DNA of 64,000 bases, from positions 178,267 through 242,266 of the forward strand of contig NZ_BKAJ01000031.1 in NCBI RefSeq assembly GCF_007992495.1. The letters run 5' to 3'. The notes under the pieces are model-generated. The model saw only the letters and a program-made list of their open reading frames with translations, was not told where the DNA came from and did not search any database. Shown here piece by piece: positions 1-9,200 of this stretch (its first letter is position 1; every line of letters begins with the position of its first letter). The stretch is from Reyranella soli. Its GTDB lineage: Bacteria; Pseudomonadota; Alphaproteobacteria; Reyranellales; Reyranellaceae. The position numbers and the translations under genes are program-made.

Positions 1-231
1 CCCGACCCTAGAAGGACCGGACGAGACGATCGCCGCAACCATGGTGAGCGGCGCTTTGGCGCCTTCGGTTCGGCCAAAGGCATCGTGTTGTTCGTGGTCT
101 GCAGATGGCGCTGCCGGCGACGCCGTCTGATCAGCGCTCGAAAGGCAGGAAAGCATGAGCAGAAAGTCTACGCCTCCCGCATCGCCGCGCTTCCAGGCGC
201 GCCGGAAGATAGGGAGCAAGACGAAGGATAG
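1..231 (+). CDS. brnT: BrnT-family toxin, 3' part (starts before the window)
   Basis: Reading frame 1 is open from the window edge to a TAG at 229-231 and gives 76 residues. It has the look of the C-terminal half of BrnT, the RNase-fold toxin of type II BrnTA systems: an HGERRFGAFGSAKG stretch (family: G-E-x-R-W/F), a hydrophobic strand (IVLFVV), then the family hallmark RLISARKAGKHEQKVYA (family: RIISARKA-x-x-x-E-x-x-x-Y). The BrnA gene follows immediately, which is the normal toxin-antitoxin order. Odd point: the toxin frame runs 77 bases into brnA, far more than the few bases usual for this pair, so the last 20 or so residues are a non-conserved tail. The catalytic N-terminal part lies outside the window, so activity cannot be judged. 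Confidence 0.72.
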   Translation, partial: PDPRRTGRDDRRNHGERRFGAFGSAKGIVLFVVCRWRCRRRRLISARKAGKHEQKVYASRIAALPGAPEDREQDEG

Positions 232-490
232 GACGAACCCGAAGCGAGTCAGGGCGCGGACGGATGCCGCCATTCGCAAGGCCGTCGAGAACGATCGCGA
301 CAGCTTCATGCCGGATGCCGCCTGGCTGCGACGCGCCAGGCTCGTGATGCCGCAGAGGAAGGAGACCGTCACCCTTCGCCTGGATCCCGACGTCCTGTCG
401 TGGTTCCGCCGCGAAGGTCGCGGCTACCAGACACGCATCAATGCCGTTCTGCGGGCCTTCGTGAAGGCCAACGCACCATTGGCGCGATAG
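155..490 (+). CDS. brnA: BrnA-family antitoxin
   Basis: A 111-residue basic protein. The C-terminal half (about residues 69-106) carries the BrnA ribbon-helix-helix: KETVTLRLDPDVLSWFR, then GYQTRINAVLRAFV. BrnA binds BrnT and represses the brnTA promoter through this DNA-binding fold (family knowledge). The N-terminal 50 residues are a Lys/Arg/Pro-rich extension, followed by a segment (FMPDAAWLRRA) that in BrnA contacts the toxin. The ATG at 155 follows AGGA by a few bases and lies within the end of brnT, so the two genes are translationally linked. The neighbour makes this a type II toxin-antitoxin pair rather than an orphan regulator. Confidence 0.85.
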   Translation: MSRKSTPPASPRFQARRKIGSKTKDRTNPKRVRARTDAAIRKAVENDRDSFMPDAAWLRRARLVMPQRKETVTLRLDPDVLSWFRREGRGYQTRINAVLRAFVKANAPLAR

Positions 491-956
491 GTGCGGTCGG
501 TCGTGGCCGCGTAGATGACTGCAATGCCTGCACTCACCGGTGTCGCGCCGTACAAACGTAATACCGGTTGTTGCGTCGCCGGGGCCTCTATGGGGCGCAA
601 AAACTATCTTGCGCAGGACGGCGGGCGCGCGCTGGATCGAATCGTTGGAAGACAACGAGTGGTGGGATCGCGCGGAGGACCGCCCATTGCTGGCGTCTCC
701 TGGAGCGTCAAAAGTCGCAAGGAAATTGCGCTGCGTGACGACAACGGCATTGATCGTGGTAATGACCTGAGTTATAATGCGTCGTGCCCGAGGCCCTGGC
801 TGATGCCGCCGGTTTCTGCGTGCGTGCCATTCGCCCGGAGGGGTAGCGCGAACTGCGGGAACTGCGCCAACCTCCGGGTCAGGAAAGATCCCTCGCTGCG
901 CTCGGGATGACAGCGTTTCGGTGGGGACGACAACGTTTCGCTGGGAAGGGCGCGCC
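491..956. other. Intergenic region without a supportable gene
   Basis: Short frames cross this stretch on both strands, but none has a convincing ribosome site, codon pattern or recognisable domain, and the longest plus-strand one runs into a palindromic repeat half-site at 884-911. The stretch therefore looks non-coding or decayed. The AGGGAAGG-like site just before 957 belongs to the next gene. Confidence 0.5.
884..911. repeat. Half copy of the GTCATCCCGAGCG palindromic repeat
   Basis: AAAGATCCCTCGCTGCGCTC followed by GGGATGAC matches one arm of the inverted repeats at 15082-15149 and, with a few changes, 63014-63087. The partner arm is absent here, so this is a solo half-element lying 45 bases upstream of an enolase-superfamily gene. 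Confidence 0.75.
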
Positions 957-2054
957 ATGAAGATCAAGAGCTATGAAGTCGCCACGCTGCTCGTCCCCGA
1001 GGACGATCCCCTGGCCAACATGCCGGAGGAAGCCGGCCGCAAGCGGCCCATCGTGACGGTGCGGTTGCGCACCGATTCCGGCATCGAAGGCATCGGCGTC
1101 ACGCTCTATGGCGGCCGCCTGACGCGCAGCCTGCACGCCGCCGTCGAGGATCTCGCTGCCTTGACCGTCGGCGAGGACCCGCAGCGCATGGAGGCGATCA
1201 TCGCCAAGCTGCGCGTCGGCGATCCCGGCGGCGGGCCGGGCGGCATCTTCACCCTGGCGCTGTCGGCCATCGACACCGCGCTGTGGGACATCAAGGGCAA
1301 GGCCCTCGACCAGCCCCTCTGGAAGCTTCTGGGCGGCCATCGCGATCGCGTGCCGACCTATGCTTCGGGCTCGCTGCGCCGCGGCCTGACCGACGACCAG
1401 GCCCAGCGCGCCGCGCAGATCCTGATCCAGAAGGGCTTCCGCGAGATGAAGACCCAGATGGCGCTGCCCGGCCATCCGACGCCGGCCGAGGAGGTGCGCC
1501 GCGTGCGCGTCGTGCGCGAGGCGATCGGCCCCGACATCAAGCTGATGTGCGACATCAACCAGCGCTGGCGGCCCGAGCAGGCGATCCAGATCGGCCACCG
1601 CGTCGAGGAGGAAGGCATCGGCCTGTTCTGGCTGGAGGACGTCACCACCTTCGACGACTATCCCGGTCTCGCCCGCGTCACCGCCGCGCTCAAGACGCCG
1701 ATCGCCGGCGGCGAGTATGTCTGGGGCATCGTGCCGTTCCGCCACATGATCGAAGCCCGCTCGGTCGACATCGTCATGGTCGACCTGGCCCGCGTCGGCG
1801 GCGTCACACAATGGATGAAGGTCGCCGGCATGGCCGAGGCCTTCAACCTGCCGATCGTCAGCCACGTCATGCCGGAGATCCTGCTGCACATGGTGGCGGC
1901 CTGCCCCAACGGGCTGACCGTGGAATACATGCCGTGGATGCTGGCCCTTTACGAGGAGACGCCGGAGATCAAGGACGGCCACCTGGTGCTGCCGCAGAAG
2001 CCGGGCCTGGGGCTGAAGTTCGACGAGAAGGCGATTGCGTCTTTCCGTGCGTGA
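957..2054 (+). CDS. Mandelate racemase/muconate lactonizing enzyme family protein (enolase superfamily)
   Basis: 365 residues, the usual length for this superfamily. The N-terminal capping domain (about 1-125) is followed by the (beta/alpha)7-beta barrel. Visible active-site residues are K165 (MKTQM; one lysine where many members have KxK), the metal ligands D199 (CDINQRW), E227 (WLEDV) and E253 (GGEYV), and the His-Asp dyad D276 (MVDLARVGG) and H303 (VSHVMPE). This set fits Mg2+-assisted abstraction of a proton alpha to a carboxylate, typically acid-sugar dehydration or racemisation; the substrate cannot be read from sequence. ATG 957 is chosen over the in-frame ATG 36 bases upstream because GGGAAGG sits 8 bases before it and the family start (MKIKSYEV) is there. 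It stands alone, upstream of a repeat and the hydroxylase genes. Confidence 0.92.
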   Translation: MKIKSYEVATLLVPEDDPLANMPEEAGRKRPIVTVRLRTDSGIEGIGVTLYGGRLTRSLHAAVEDLAALTVGEDPQRMEAIIAKLRVGDPGGGPGGIFTLALSAIDTALWDIKGKALDQPLWKLLGGHRDRVPTYASGSLRRGLTDDQAQRAAQILIQKGFREMKTQMALPGHPTPAEEVRRVRVVREAIGPDIKLMCDINQRWRPEQAIQIGHRVEEEGIGLFWLEDVTTFDDYPGLARVTAALKTPIAGGEYVWGIVPFRHMIEARSVDIVMVDLARVGGVTQWMKVAGMAEAFNLPIVSHVMPEILLHMVAACPNGLTVEYMPWMLALYEETPEIKDGHLVLPQKPGLGLKFDEKAIASFRA

Positions 2055-2065
2055 TCACCCCCACC

Positions 2066-2228
2066 GTCATCCCGACCTGCCTGCGCGAAGCCGAAGCGGC
2101 TTCGCTTCGGCGAAGGCAGGGCGGAGCCGCCCGAAGGGCGGCGCAGTCGAGGGACCTCCTCTTGTCCGCAGAGCGATAAGAACAGGTCCCTCCGCTCCGC
2201 CGCCTTCGGCGGCTCCGGTCGGGATGAC
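2066..2228. repeat. Nested palindromic intergenic element
   Basis: The ends are a 12-base inverted repeat, GTCATCCCGACC (2066-2077) and GGTCGGGATGAC (2217-2228). Inside are further dyads, including a GCCGAAGC/GCTTCGGC hairpin and a GAGGGACCT/AGGTCCCTC pair. The outer GTCATCCCGA end is shared with the repeats at 884, 15082 and 63014, so this looks like a longer member of the same REP/MITE-like family. It fills most of the 292-base space between the enolase-superfamily gene and the hydroxylase operon. Confidence 0.75.
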
Positions 2229-2346
2229 GGGAGGGGCACGACGAACCCGCCGAAGCTGCGCAGCAGCGAAGGAGGGCGCTTGCTATGCGGCCTGCAGTCC
2301 GCTTGGATGTACCACCCACTGAAACACGCCCGGGAGATGCCGCCGC

Positions 2347-3237
2347 ATGAGTGAAATCCAATACCAGTCTGCAAAAACCGTCAAAGAGGCGGTGAAGTAC
2401 ATGCAGGCAGCCAAGGGCAAGGGCTACATCCTGGCCGGCGGCACCGATCTCCTGGTCCAGATGAAGTCCGGCGCCCGGTCTCCCGGGGTGATCGTCGACG
2501 TGAAGAAGATCCCCGAGATGGTGACCGTCACCGAGAAGAACGGCAGCTTCACCATCGGCGCCGCCACGCCGGCCGCCGTGCTGGGCGAGAACAAGAAGCT
2601 GCGCAAGACCTGGCCGGGCGTGATCGAGGCCTGCAACCTGATCGGCTCGACCCAGGTCCAGGGCCGCGCCTCCGCCGGCGGCAACCTGTGCAACGCCTCG
2701 CCGGCCGCCGACAGCGTGCCGGCCCTGGTCGCCGCAGGTTGCATCGTCAACGTCGCCGGCCCCACCGGCAAGCGCAAGATCCCGGTCGAGGAGTTCTGCA
2801 CCGGCCCGGGCAAGACCTCGCTGAAGACCGGCGAGATCGTCGTCAGCCTCACTCTCCCGAAGCGGCCGAAGAACTCGTCGGACGCCTACCTGCGCCTGAT
2901 CCCGCGCACCGAGATGGACATCGCCGTCGTCGGCGTCGGCGTCTCGCTCACCATGAAGGGCGACACCGTCGCCGACGCCCGCGTCGGCCTCGGCGCCGTG
3001 GCCCCCACCGTGCTGCTGGTGAAGGACGCCGCCAAGGCGCTGATCGGCTCCAAGCTCGACGACGCGGCGTTGGACGCGGCGGCGGCGGCCTGCTCGGCCG
3101 CCTGCAACCCGATCAACGACAAGCGCGGCACCATCAAGTATCGCACCAAGATCGCCGGCGTGCTGCTGAAGCGCTCGGCCATGATCGCGCGCGATCGCAT
3201 CAACGGCATCGAACACCGCGGACATCGCCCGGTCTAA
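2347..3237 (+). CDS. FAD-binding (medium) subunit of a molybdopterin hydroxylase, CoxM/CutM-like
   Basis: 296 residues, the standard size of the flavin subunit of heterotrimeric xanthine-oxidase-family enzymes. FAD-binding signatures are AGGTDLL (about 31-37) and GGNLCNASPAADS (about 115-127), as in CoxM; the C-terminal third is the CO-dehydrogenase flavoprotein C-terminal fold. It passes electrons from the iron-sulphur subunit to the quinone pool or another acceptor. First gene of a medium-small-large operon: the small subunit starts 18 bases downstream and the large subunit overlaps that one. The start ATG has GGGAG upstream. The oxidised substrate is unknown. Confidence 0.93.
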   Translation: MSEIQYQSAKTVKEAVKYMQAAKGKGYILAGGTDLLVQMKSGARSPGVIVDVKKIPEMVTVTEKNGSFTIGAATPAAVLGENKKLRKTWPGVIEACNLIGSTQVQGRASAGGNLCNASPAADSVPALVAAGCIVNVAGPTGKRKIPVEEFCTGPGKTSLKTGEIVVSLTLPKRPKNSSDAYLRLIPRTEMDIAVVGVGVSLTMKGDTVADARVGLGAVAPTVLLVKDAAKALIGSKLDDAALDAAAAACSAACNPINDKRGTIKYRTKIAGVLLKRSAMIARDRINGIEHRGHRPV

Positions 3238-3255
3238 GAAGGATTTTCAAGCACC

Positions 3256-3738
3256 ATGGCCAAGATCCACGTCAACACCACCATCAACGGCGCGCCCACC
3301 GAGTTCCTGTGCGACGCCAACCAGACCCTGCTCGATGTCCTGCGCGACAATCTCGGGCTGACCGGCAGCAAGGAAGGCTGCGGCTCGGGTGACTGCGGCG
3401 CCTGCAGCGTCATGGTCAACGGCCGCCTGGTCTGCTCCTGCCTGGTGCTCGCACCGGAAGCGCAGGGCATGAAGATCGAGACCATCGAAGGCATGGCCGA
3501 AGGCGACAAGCTGCACCCGCTGCAGAAGAAGTTCGTCGAGATGGCCGCGCTCCAGTGCGGCATCTGCACGCCGGGCTTCCTGATCGCCTCCAAGGCTCTG
3601 CTCGAGAAGTATCCCAACCCGACCGAGGACGAGGTCCGCTACTGGCTGGCGGGCAACCTCTGCCGCTGCACGGGTTACGACAAGATCGTCACCGCGGTCC
3701 TCGACGTGGCCGCCGAAATGAGGGAGTCCGCCCGATGA
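3256..3738 (+). CDS. [2Fe-2S] small subunit of a molybdopterin hydroxylase, CoxS-like
   Basis: 160 residues with all eight cluster cysteines. The plant-ferredoxin-like N-terminal cluster is held by C42, C47, C50 and C62 (GCGSGDCGAC...SC). The proximal cluster in the helical C-terminal domain is held by C101, C104, C136 and C138 (CGICTPGF and CRCTGYD). These relay electrons from the molybdenum site in the large subunit to FAD in the medium subunit. AAGGA precedes the ATG. Its stop codon overlaps the start of the large subunit gene as ATGA, implying translational coupling and fixed stoichiometry. Confidence 0.95.
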   Translation: MAKIHVNTTINGAPTEFLCDANQTLLDVLRDNLGLTGSKEGCGSGDCGACSVMVNGRLVCSCLVLAPEAQGMKIETIEGMAEGDKLHPLQKKFVEMAALQCGICTPGFLIASKALLEKYPNPTEDEVRYWLAGNLCRCTGYDKIVTAVLDVAAEMRESAR

Positions 3739-6035
3739 GCGAGCATCGTCCCAATACCGAAGGCAAGTACAAGTGGATCGGCACCCGTCCCGAGCGTCCC
3801 GACGGCGCCGACAAGGTGACCGGCCGCGCCCGCTTCGGCGCCGACTTCAGCCTGCCCGGTCAGCTGATCGGCAAGGTGCTGCGCAGCCCGCACGCCCATG
3901 CCGTCATCAAGTCGATCGACACGTCGAAGGCCCTGGCGCTGAACGGCGTGAAGGCGGTGATCACCGCCCAGGACTTCCCCGACCAGCCCAACCTCATCGT
4001 GCCGACCGGCGAGATGCAGGTGAACATGCGCGACATCACGCGCAACATCATGGCGCGCGAGAAGGCGCTCTATGAGGGCCATCCCGTCGCCGCCGTCGCC
4101 GCCGTGTCGGAGGCGATCGCCAAGCAGGCGCTGTCCCTCATCAAGGTCGACTACGAGGTGCTGCCGCACGTCATCGACGTCGCCGAGGCGATGAAGCCCG
4201 ACGCGCCGATCCTGCACGATCATCTGCTGACCGAAGGCGCCAATCCGCCGGCCAGCAAGCCGTCGAATATCGCCAAGCGCATCGAGTTCAAGAAGGGCGA
4301 CGCCAAGGCGGGCTTCGCCCAGGCCCAGGTGGTGATCGAGAAGGACTACACCACGCAGGCCGTGCACCAGGGCTACATCGAGCCGCACGCCACCCTGGCG
4401 TCCGCCGCCGAGGACGGCCAGATCCAGGTCTGGTCGACGACCCAGGGCCACTTCCAGGTGCGCGGCTTCTGCGCCCGGCTGCTCGGCCTCGAGACCTCGC
4501 AGATCCGCGTGACGCCGACCGAGATCGGCGGCGGCTTCGGCGGCAAGACCGTGGTCTATCTCGAACCCCTGGCCATGCGGCTCAGCCAGAAGTCGGGTAA
4601 GCCGGTGAAGATGACGATGGCGCGCGAGGATGTGTTCCGCGCTTCCGGCCCGGCGCCGGGCGGCAACGTCAAGGTCAAGATCGGCGCCATGAGGGACGGC
4701 CGCATCGTCGCCGCCGAGTGCATCGTCGAGATGCAGGCGGGCGCCTTCCCGGGCTCGCCGGTCGGGCCGGCCTGCATGTGCAGCTTCGCCTGCTACGACA
4801 TCGACAATGTCTACATCGAGGGCTTCGATGTCGTCAGCAACCGGCCCAAGGTCGCGGCCTATCGTGCCCCCGGTGCGCCGATCTCGGCGTGGGCCGTGGA
4901 GTCGACGCTCGACATCCTGGCGCAAGAGCTCGACATGGATCCGATCGATCTCCGCCTGAAGAACGCCGCCAAGGAAGGCACCAAGACGGCCTATGGCGTC
5001 ACCTTCAACACCATCGGCATGGTCGAGACCCTCGAGGCGATCAGGGACTCCGAGCACTACAAGTCGCCGGTCAAGCCGGGCTACGGCCGCGGCGTCGCCG
5101 CCGGCTTCTGGTTCAACATCGGCGCCGATTCCAGCGCCGCCAGCCATGTCGGCGAAGACGGCTCGGTGACGGTGATCTCGGGCAATCCCGACATCGGCGG
5201 CAGCCGCGCCTCGCTCGCCCTGATGGCGGCCGAGGAGCTCGGCGTCGACTACAACAAGGTGCGGCCGATCATTGCCGATACGGCGTCGATCGGCTTCAAC
5301 TTCGTGACCGGCGGCAGCCGCGTCACCTTCGCCACCGGACTCGCGGTGGTGAACTCGGTGCGCGACATGATCCGCGAGCTCAAGGTGCGCGCCGCCAAGA
5401 TCTGGAAGATCGATCCGGAGGCGGTGATCTGGGAGGGCGGCATGGCCAAGCCCGCCGGCAACCAGGTCGGCACCTTCGAGCCGCTCAGCCTCGCCGATCT
5501 CGCCGCCCAGGCGGGACGGACCGGCGGTCCGATCAACGGCCATGCCCAGCTCAACGTCACGGGTGCAGGCCCGGGCTTCGGCGTGCACTGCGTTGATCTC
5601 AAGGTCGACGAGGATACCGGCTGCGTGCATGTCGGCCGCTACACCGCGGCGCAGGATGTCGGCACGGCGATCCATCCGTCGTACGTCGAGGGCCAGCTGC
5701 AGGGCGGCGCCGTGCAGGGCATCGGCTGGGCGCTGAACGAGGAGTACATCTACAACGCCAAGGGCAAGCTCGATAATCCCGGCTTCCTCGACTACCGCAT
5801 GCCGGTGGCCTCGGACCTGCCGAAGATCGAGACCATCCTGGTCGAGGTGCCCAATCCCCAGCACCCCTACGGCGTGCGCGGCGTCGGCGAAGTGCCGATC
5901 ATCCCGCCCATCGCCGCCGTCGGCAATGCAGTGGCGCGCGCCACCGGCGTCCGCATGGTCGACCTCCCGATGTCACCCCCGCGCCTCTCCGAGGCCCTCG
6001 ACGCGGCGCGGCCGATGAAGATGGCGGCGGAGTAA
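3735..6035 (+). CDS. Molybdopterin-binding large subunit, xanthine/aldehyde oxidase family
   Basis: 766 residues, typical for CoxL-type large subunits. It holds the Mo-cofactor motif GGGFGGK (265-271) and the family catalytic glutamate, E719 in GVRGVGEVP. The active-site loop reads AYRAPGAP (375-382). Form I CO dehydrogenase has AYRCSFR with a catalytic cysteine, so this is not a carboxydotroph enzyme; it should hydroxylate an aldehyde or heterocycle. ATG 3735 is chosen because AGGGAG precedes it, it overlaps the small subunit stop, and the domain starts there; the frame is open further upstream. No CoxDEFG-type maturation genes lie nearby, so cofactor insertion factors must be encoded elsewhere. 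Confidence 0.93.
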   Translation: MSEHRPNTEGKYKWIGTRPERPDGADKVTGRARFGADFSLPGQLIGKVLRSPHAHAVIKSIDTSKALALNGVKAVITAQDFPDQPNLIVPTGEMQVNMRDITRNIMAREKALYEGHPVAAVAAVSEAIAKQALSLIKVDYEVLPHVIDVAEAMKPDAPILHDHLLTEGANPPASKPSNIAKRIEFKKGDAKAGFAQAQVVIEKDYTTQAVHQGYIEPHATLASAAEDGQIQVWSTTQGHFQVRGFCARLLGLETSQIRVTPTEIGGGFGGKTVVYLEPLAMRLSQKSGKPVKMTMAREDVFRASGPAPGGNVKVKIGAMRDGRIVAAECIVEMQAGAFPGSPVGPACMCSFACYDIDNVYIEGFDVVSNRPKVAAYRAPGAPISAWAVESTLDILAQELDMDPIDLRLKNAAKEGTKTAYGVTFNTIGMVETLEAIRDSEHYKSPVKPGYGRGVAAGFWFNIGADSSAASHVGEDGSVTVISGNPDIGGSRASLALMAAEELGVDYNKVRPIIADTASIGFNFVTGGSRVTFATGLAVVNSVRDMIRELKVRAAKIWKIDPEAVIWEGGMAKPAGNQVGTFEPLSLADLAAQAGRTGGPINGHAQLNVTGAGPGFGVHCVDLKVDEDTGCVHVGRYTAAQDVGTAIHPSYVEGQLQGGAVQGIGWALNEEYIYNAKGKLDNPGFLDYRMPVASDLPKIETILVEVPNPQHPYGVRGVGEVPIIPPIAAVGNAVARATGVRMVDLPMSPPRLSEALDAARPMKMAAE

Positions 6036-6076
6036 AAAAGACTTCCTCCCCATCGCGCTGCGCGTGATGGGAAGGT

Positions 6077-6160
6077 GTCCGCGAAGCGGACGGAGGGGTC
6101 ATGGGCATCCGCTCATGACCCCTCCGGCCTTTCAGGCCACCTCCCCACTTCGTGGGGAGG
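6077..6160. repeat. Cluster of three hairpins between convergent genes
   Basis: Three successive dyads: GTCCGC-GAA-GCGGAC (6077-6091); GGAGGGGTCATG/CATGACCCCTCC with a 10-base loop (6092-6125); and CCTCCCCAC-TTC-GTGGGGAGG (6140-6160). This is a composite palindromic element of the kind scattered in alphaproteobacterial intergenic regions. It lies between the hydroxylase operon (ending 6035) and the oppositely oriented cyclase gene (ending 6279), where it may end transcription from both sides. No clear U-tract follows any stem. Confidence 0.7.
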
Positions 6161-6278
6161 CATGAAACTAACTATAGTTATTGACCAGCACTGCAGTTCG
6201 TGCTACGGTCGAGCGGTACTGCCGCTCTATGCATCGTTTATCCGTCCCAGAAATCGCCGGCGAGCAGCGCCCGCCGCG

Positions 6279-9200
6279 TCAGCGTTCGCCTGACAAGGCG
6301 GCAAGCCGCATCCGCAACCCGGATGCGGCTTGCATCTCGCTGAAAGCGGGCTTCGTCTGCCCATGCTGGCGCAATAGCGAGGAAAGCCGCTCGCGCGCCT
6401 CCAGCTCCTCGCGCAGCAGGCCTAGTTTCTCGGCCAGTGTGGCGGCGTCTCGCAGCGCCTCCTGTGCCCGCTCCGGCTCGCCCTCCAAAGCATGGACATG
6501 CGCCAGCGCCAATTGAGTGCGGACGACAACCGGTCGGAAACCGCGCGTGGTCGCCTCGCGCAGCGTCAGGCTGGCAAAGCTCTTTGCGGCTTTGGGATCG
6601 CCCTCGGGACCCTCGGCAAGGGCACGCACCAGCGGGGGGCAGCAAAGCAGACGCTTGCCGATGTGCCGACTGCGATCGGCAAAGGCCGCACCTCGCTCCA
6701 ACAGCGCTCGTGCATCGGCATGGCGTCCGTCATCTACATAGGCACTGCCGAGCAGGGCGGCGATCATCGGAAAATGCCACTCGACCTTGTTGGTCTGCGC
6801 GGCGCCAAGCACTTGTTCCAATACAGCCACCGATCTTTCGCGCTGTCCGCTGCTGAGCAGCAAGGAGCCCTCATAGGTGTTCACCAGCAGTTGATCGAAA
6901 GTATGGCCTTGCTTGTCGGCGATGGCGCCGGCTTCCTTGATGGCGGCGAAAGCGGCGGCGTTGTCGCCCAGGTCACTCAAGACGCGCGCGACGAAACAAA
7001 AGAACACGACTGATGGAAGGACGAACGTCGCCGTGCTGCGTTGCTGGCCGGCGTCGCCTCGCGCATGGCCGACGTTGGCCATCAGTACTTCGCGGGCCTC
7101 CCGGAAGTCGCCCGAATACCAAAGCGCCTGGGCGAGGGCGAAAGTCGCACTGACGATTCCCAGGCTGTCGTTGCCGGCGGTCATGATGTCCAGCGCCGTC
7201 CGGCTGAGTTCGGTGGCGCCAGGCAGGTCGCCGGAGTGGGACAGAATGGCCCCTCGGCTGATGTAGATCCGGGCAAGATTCAGGCGGTCGCCCGCTCGAT
7301 CGGCAAGCTTGTCGGCCTCCTTGAGATGTTCTTGAAGTGCCGCCGTGTCGTTCATCAGGATGAGGACACCCCGAAGACTGAGTCGTGCATCGATTCCCTG
7401 CGTTATGGTCGCGCTGCCGGGAGGCAGCCGATCCAAGGCAGCGATGGCAGATTCCAGATAGGCGCGCGCTTCGGTCAACGCCGAGCGGCGGCTCGCCCGT
7501 TCGCCCGCGGCCAACGCATATCGAGCGACCTCCGGCCATGCCTCGGCCTGGATGGCATGATGCGCCAGCCGGTCGAGGATGCTGTCCCGGGAATCGGGAT
7601 TGAGCGCTTCAAGGGCCCGCAACACACGTCCGTGCAGTCCGCGTCGTACACTGCGAAGCAGGGTGTCATATGCAACGGATTGAGTAAGTGCATGCGAGAA
7701 GCTGTGCACGAGGCCATTGCGCTGATTGATCTCGACCAGGAAGCCAGCCGCACGCAAGACTCCTATCTCCTGTGCGAGGTTGAGCTCGCGCATGTCGGTA
7801 ACTGCGGCGAGCAGAGGAAGCTGTACGTCCCGGCCGATGACAGCGGCGATCTGCAGGATGCGTCTGTGGTGCGATGACAGCCGGTCGATGCGGGCCGCCA
7901 AAATGGACTGCACCGACGCCGGAATGACGATGCTTTCCAATGGGGGTGGGCCATTGGCCAACGCTCCGGATTCATGCAGCGACCGGCCGAACTCCTCCAG
8001 GAACAGCGGGGTTCCATCGGCCCGCGAGATGATGTGCGCGCGCAATGGCGCCAATTCATCAGAATCGCCGATGAGGCCCTTCAAGATGCGATCGGCATGG
8101 TCGGCCGCGAGGTGCTTGAGATCGATCTCGAGCATGCCAGTGATACCCGCGTTGCCGGTCTGCTGGCCATGTAATGGCCAGCCTGGGCGGCGTTCCGGGC
8201 GCGTCGTTATCAGCAGGGCGATCCGGGCTCCATCCAGGCCCGTAAAGAGTTCAGTCAGGACCTCGATACTGGAGGCATCGAGCCAGTGATAGTCTTCCAC
8301 GACCAGAATGAGAGGATGCAGGTCGGCATAGCGTTGCAGGATCGGACGCAGCGAGCGCACGAGCCGAAGATTGCGCTGTGCATGATCGATCGTGCCGAAG
8401 GCGACGTCGTCGACTTCCCTGTCCAGGTGGGCGAGCAGGGGCGTCGTATCGAAGGCGGCGTCGAGGCCGAGAGAGGCCAGGACCGTGGGCAGGCGGGCCG
8501 CGACCTCGGCAGTCGAGTCGTCCTGCGAGCAGCCGACGAACTCCCGCAGCAATGCGGTGATCAGGAAATAGGGAATGGCAGTGGATTGCGCCGTGGTTTC
8601 CACTCGTATGGCATGCCATGCGCCCTGCGGAAGACCGTCGAGGAATTCGTGCAGCAGCCGCGATTTTCCCATGCCGGCGTCTGCTACCAACGCGACCGCC
8701 TGGGCATGGCCCGTCGACGCTCGTTCCAAGGCGGCTGCGAGCTGCGCCAGCTCTTCGTCGCGACCGACAAAGGTCGAGAGCACCCTTGCGCCGGAACGAA
8801 CCATCCATGAGGGTCGATCGGTGGCGCTGAGCAGGCGGAAAACGGGCAACGGCTCGGCGATGCCCTTCAAGGCAATCCTGCCCACTGATTCGACTTCGGC
8901 GATACCCGTCACCAGATTCGCGGTCTCCGGCGAAAGGAGAACTGTCAGTGGCTCGGCCTGTTGTTCCAGTCGCGCCGCTATGTGCGCCGTGATGCCGGCG
9001 ACGTCGTAATCTTCCTCGTCACGCCCCGTCCTGCGCAGGATGACCGGGCCGCTGCTTATGCCGATGCGTATGGGCAAGGTACGATCGCCCATTTGGCCAA
9101 CCGCCTCGAGTGCGGCCAATGCAGCGAAGCAGGCGCGTGCCGCGTGGTCCTCGATGGCGACGGGAGCGCCGAACAAGGCCATGACGCCGTCGCCCATCTG

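Noticed and set aside
515..910. 131-codon plus-strand frame between brnA and the enolase-superfamily gene
   Set aside because: No ribosome site or family similarity, and its end is read through a palindromic repeat half-site.
3675..5864. A 729-codon minus-strand frame opposite the molybdopterin subunit
   Set aside because: Antisense shadow of a gene with complete cofactor and active-site motifs; no ribosome site or recognisable sequence.
2347..6035. Carbon monoxide dehydrogenase (coxMSL)
   Set aside because: Gene order fits, but the large subunit lacks the catalytic-cysteine loop AYRCSFR and no cox accessory genes are present.
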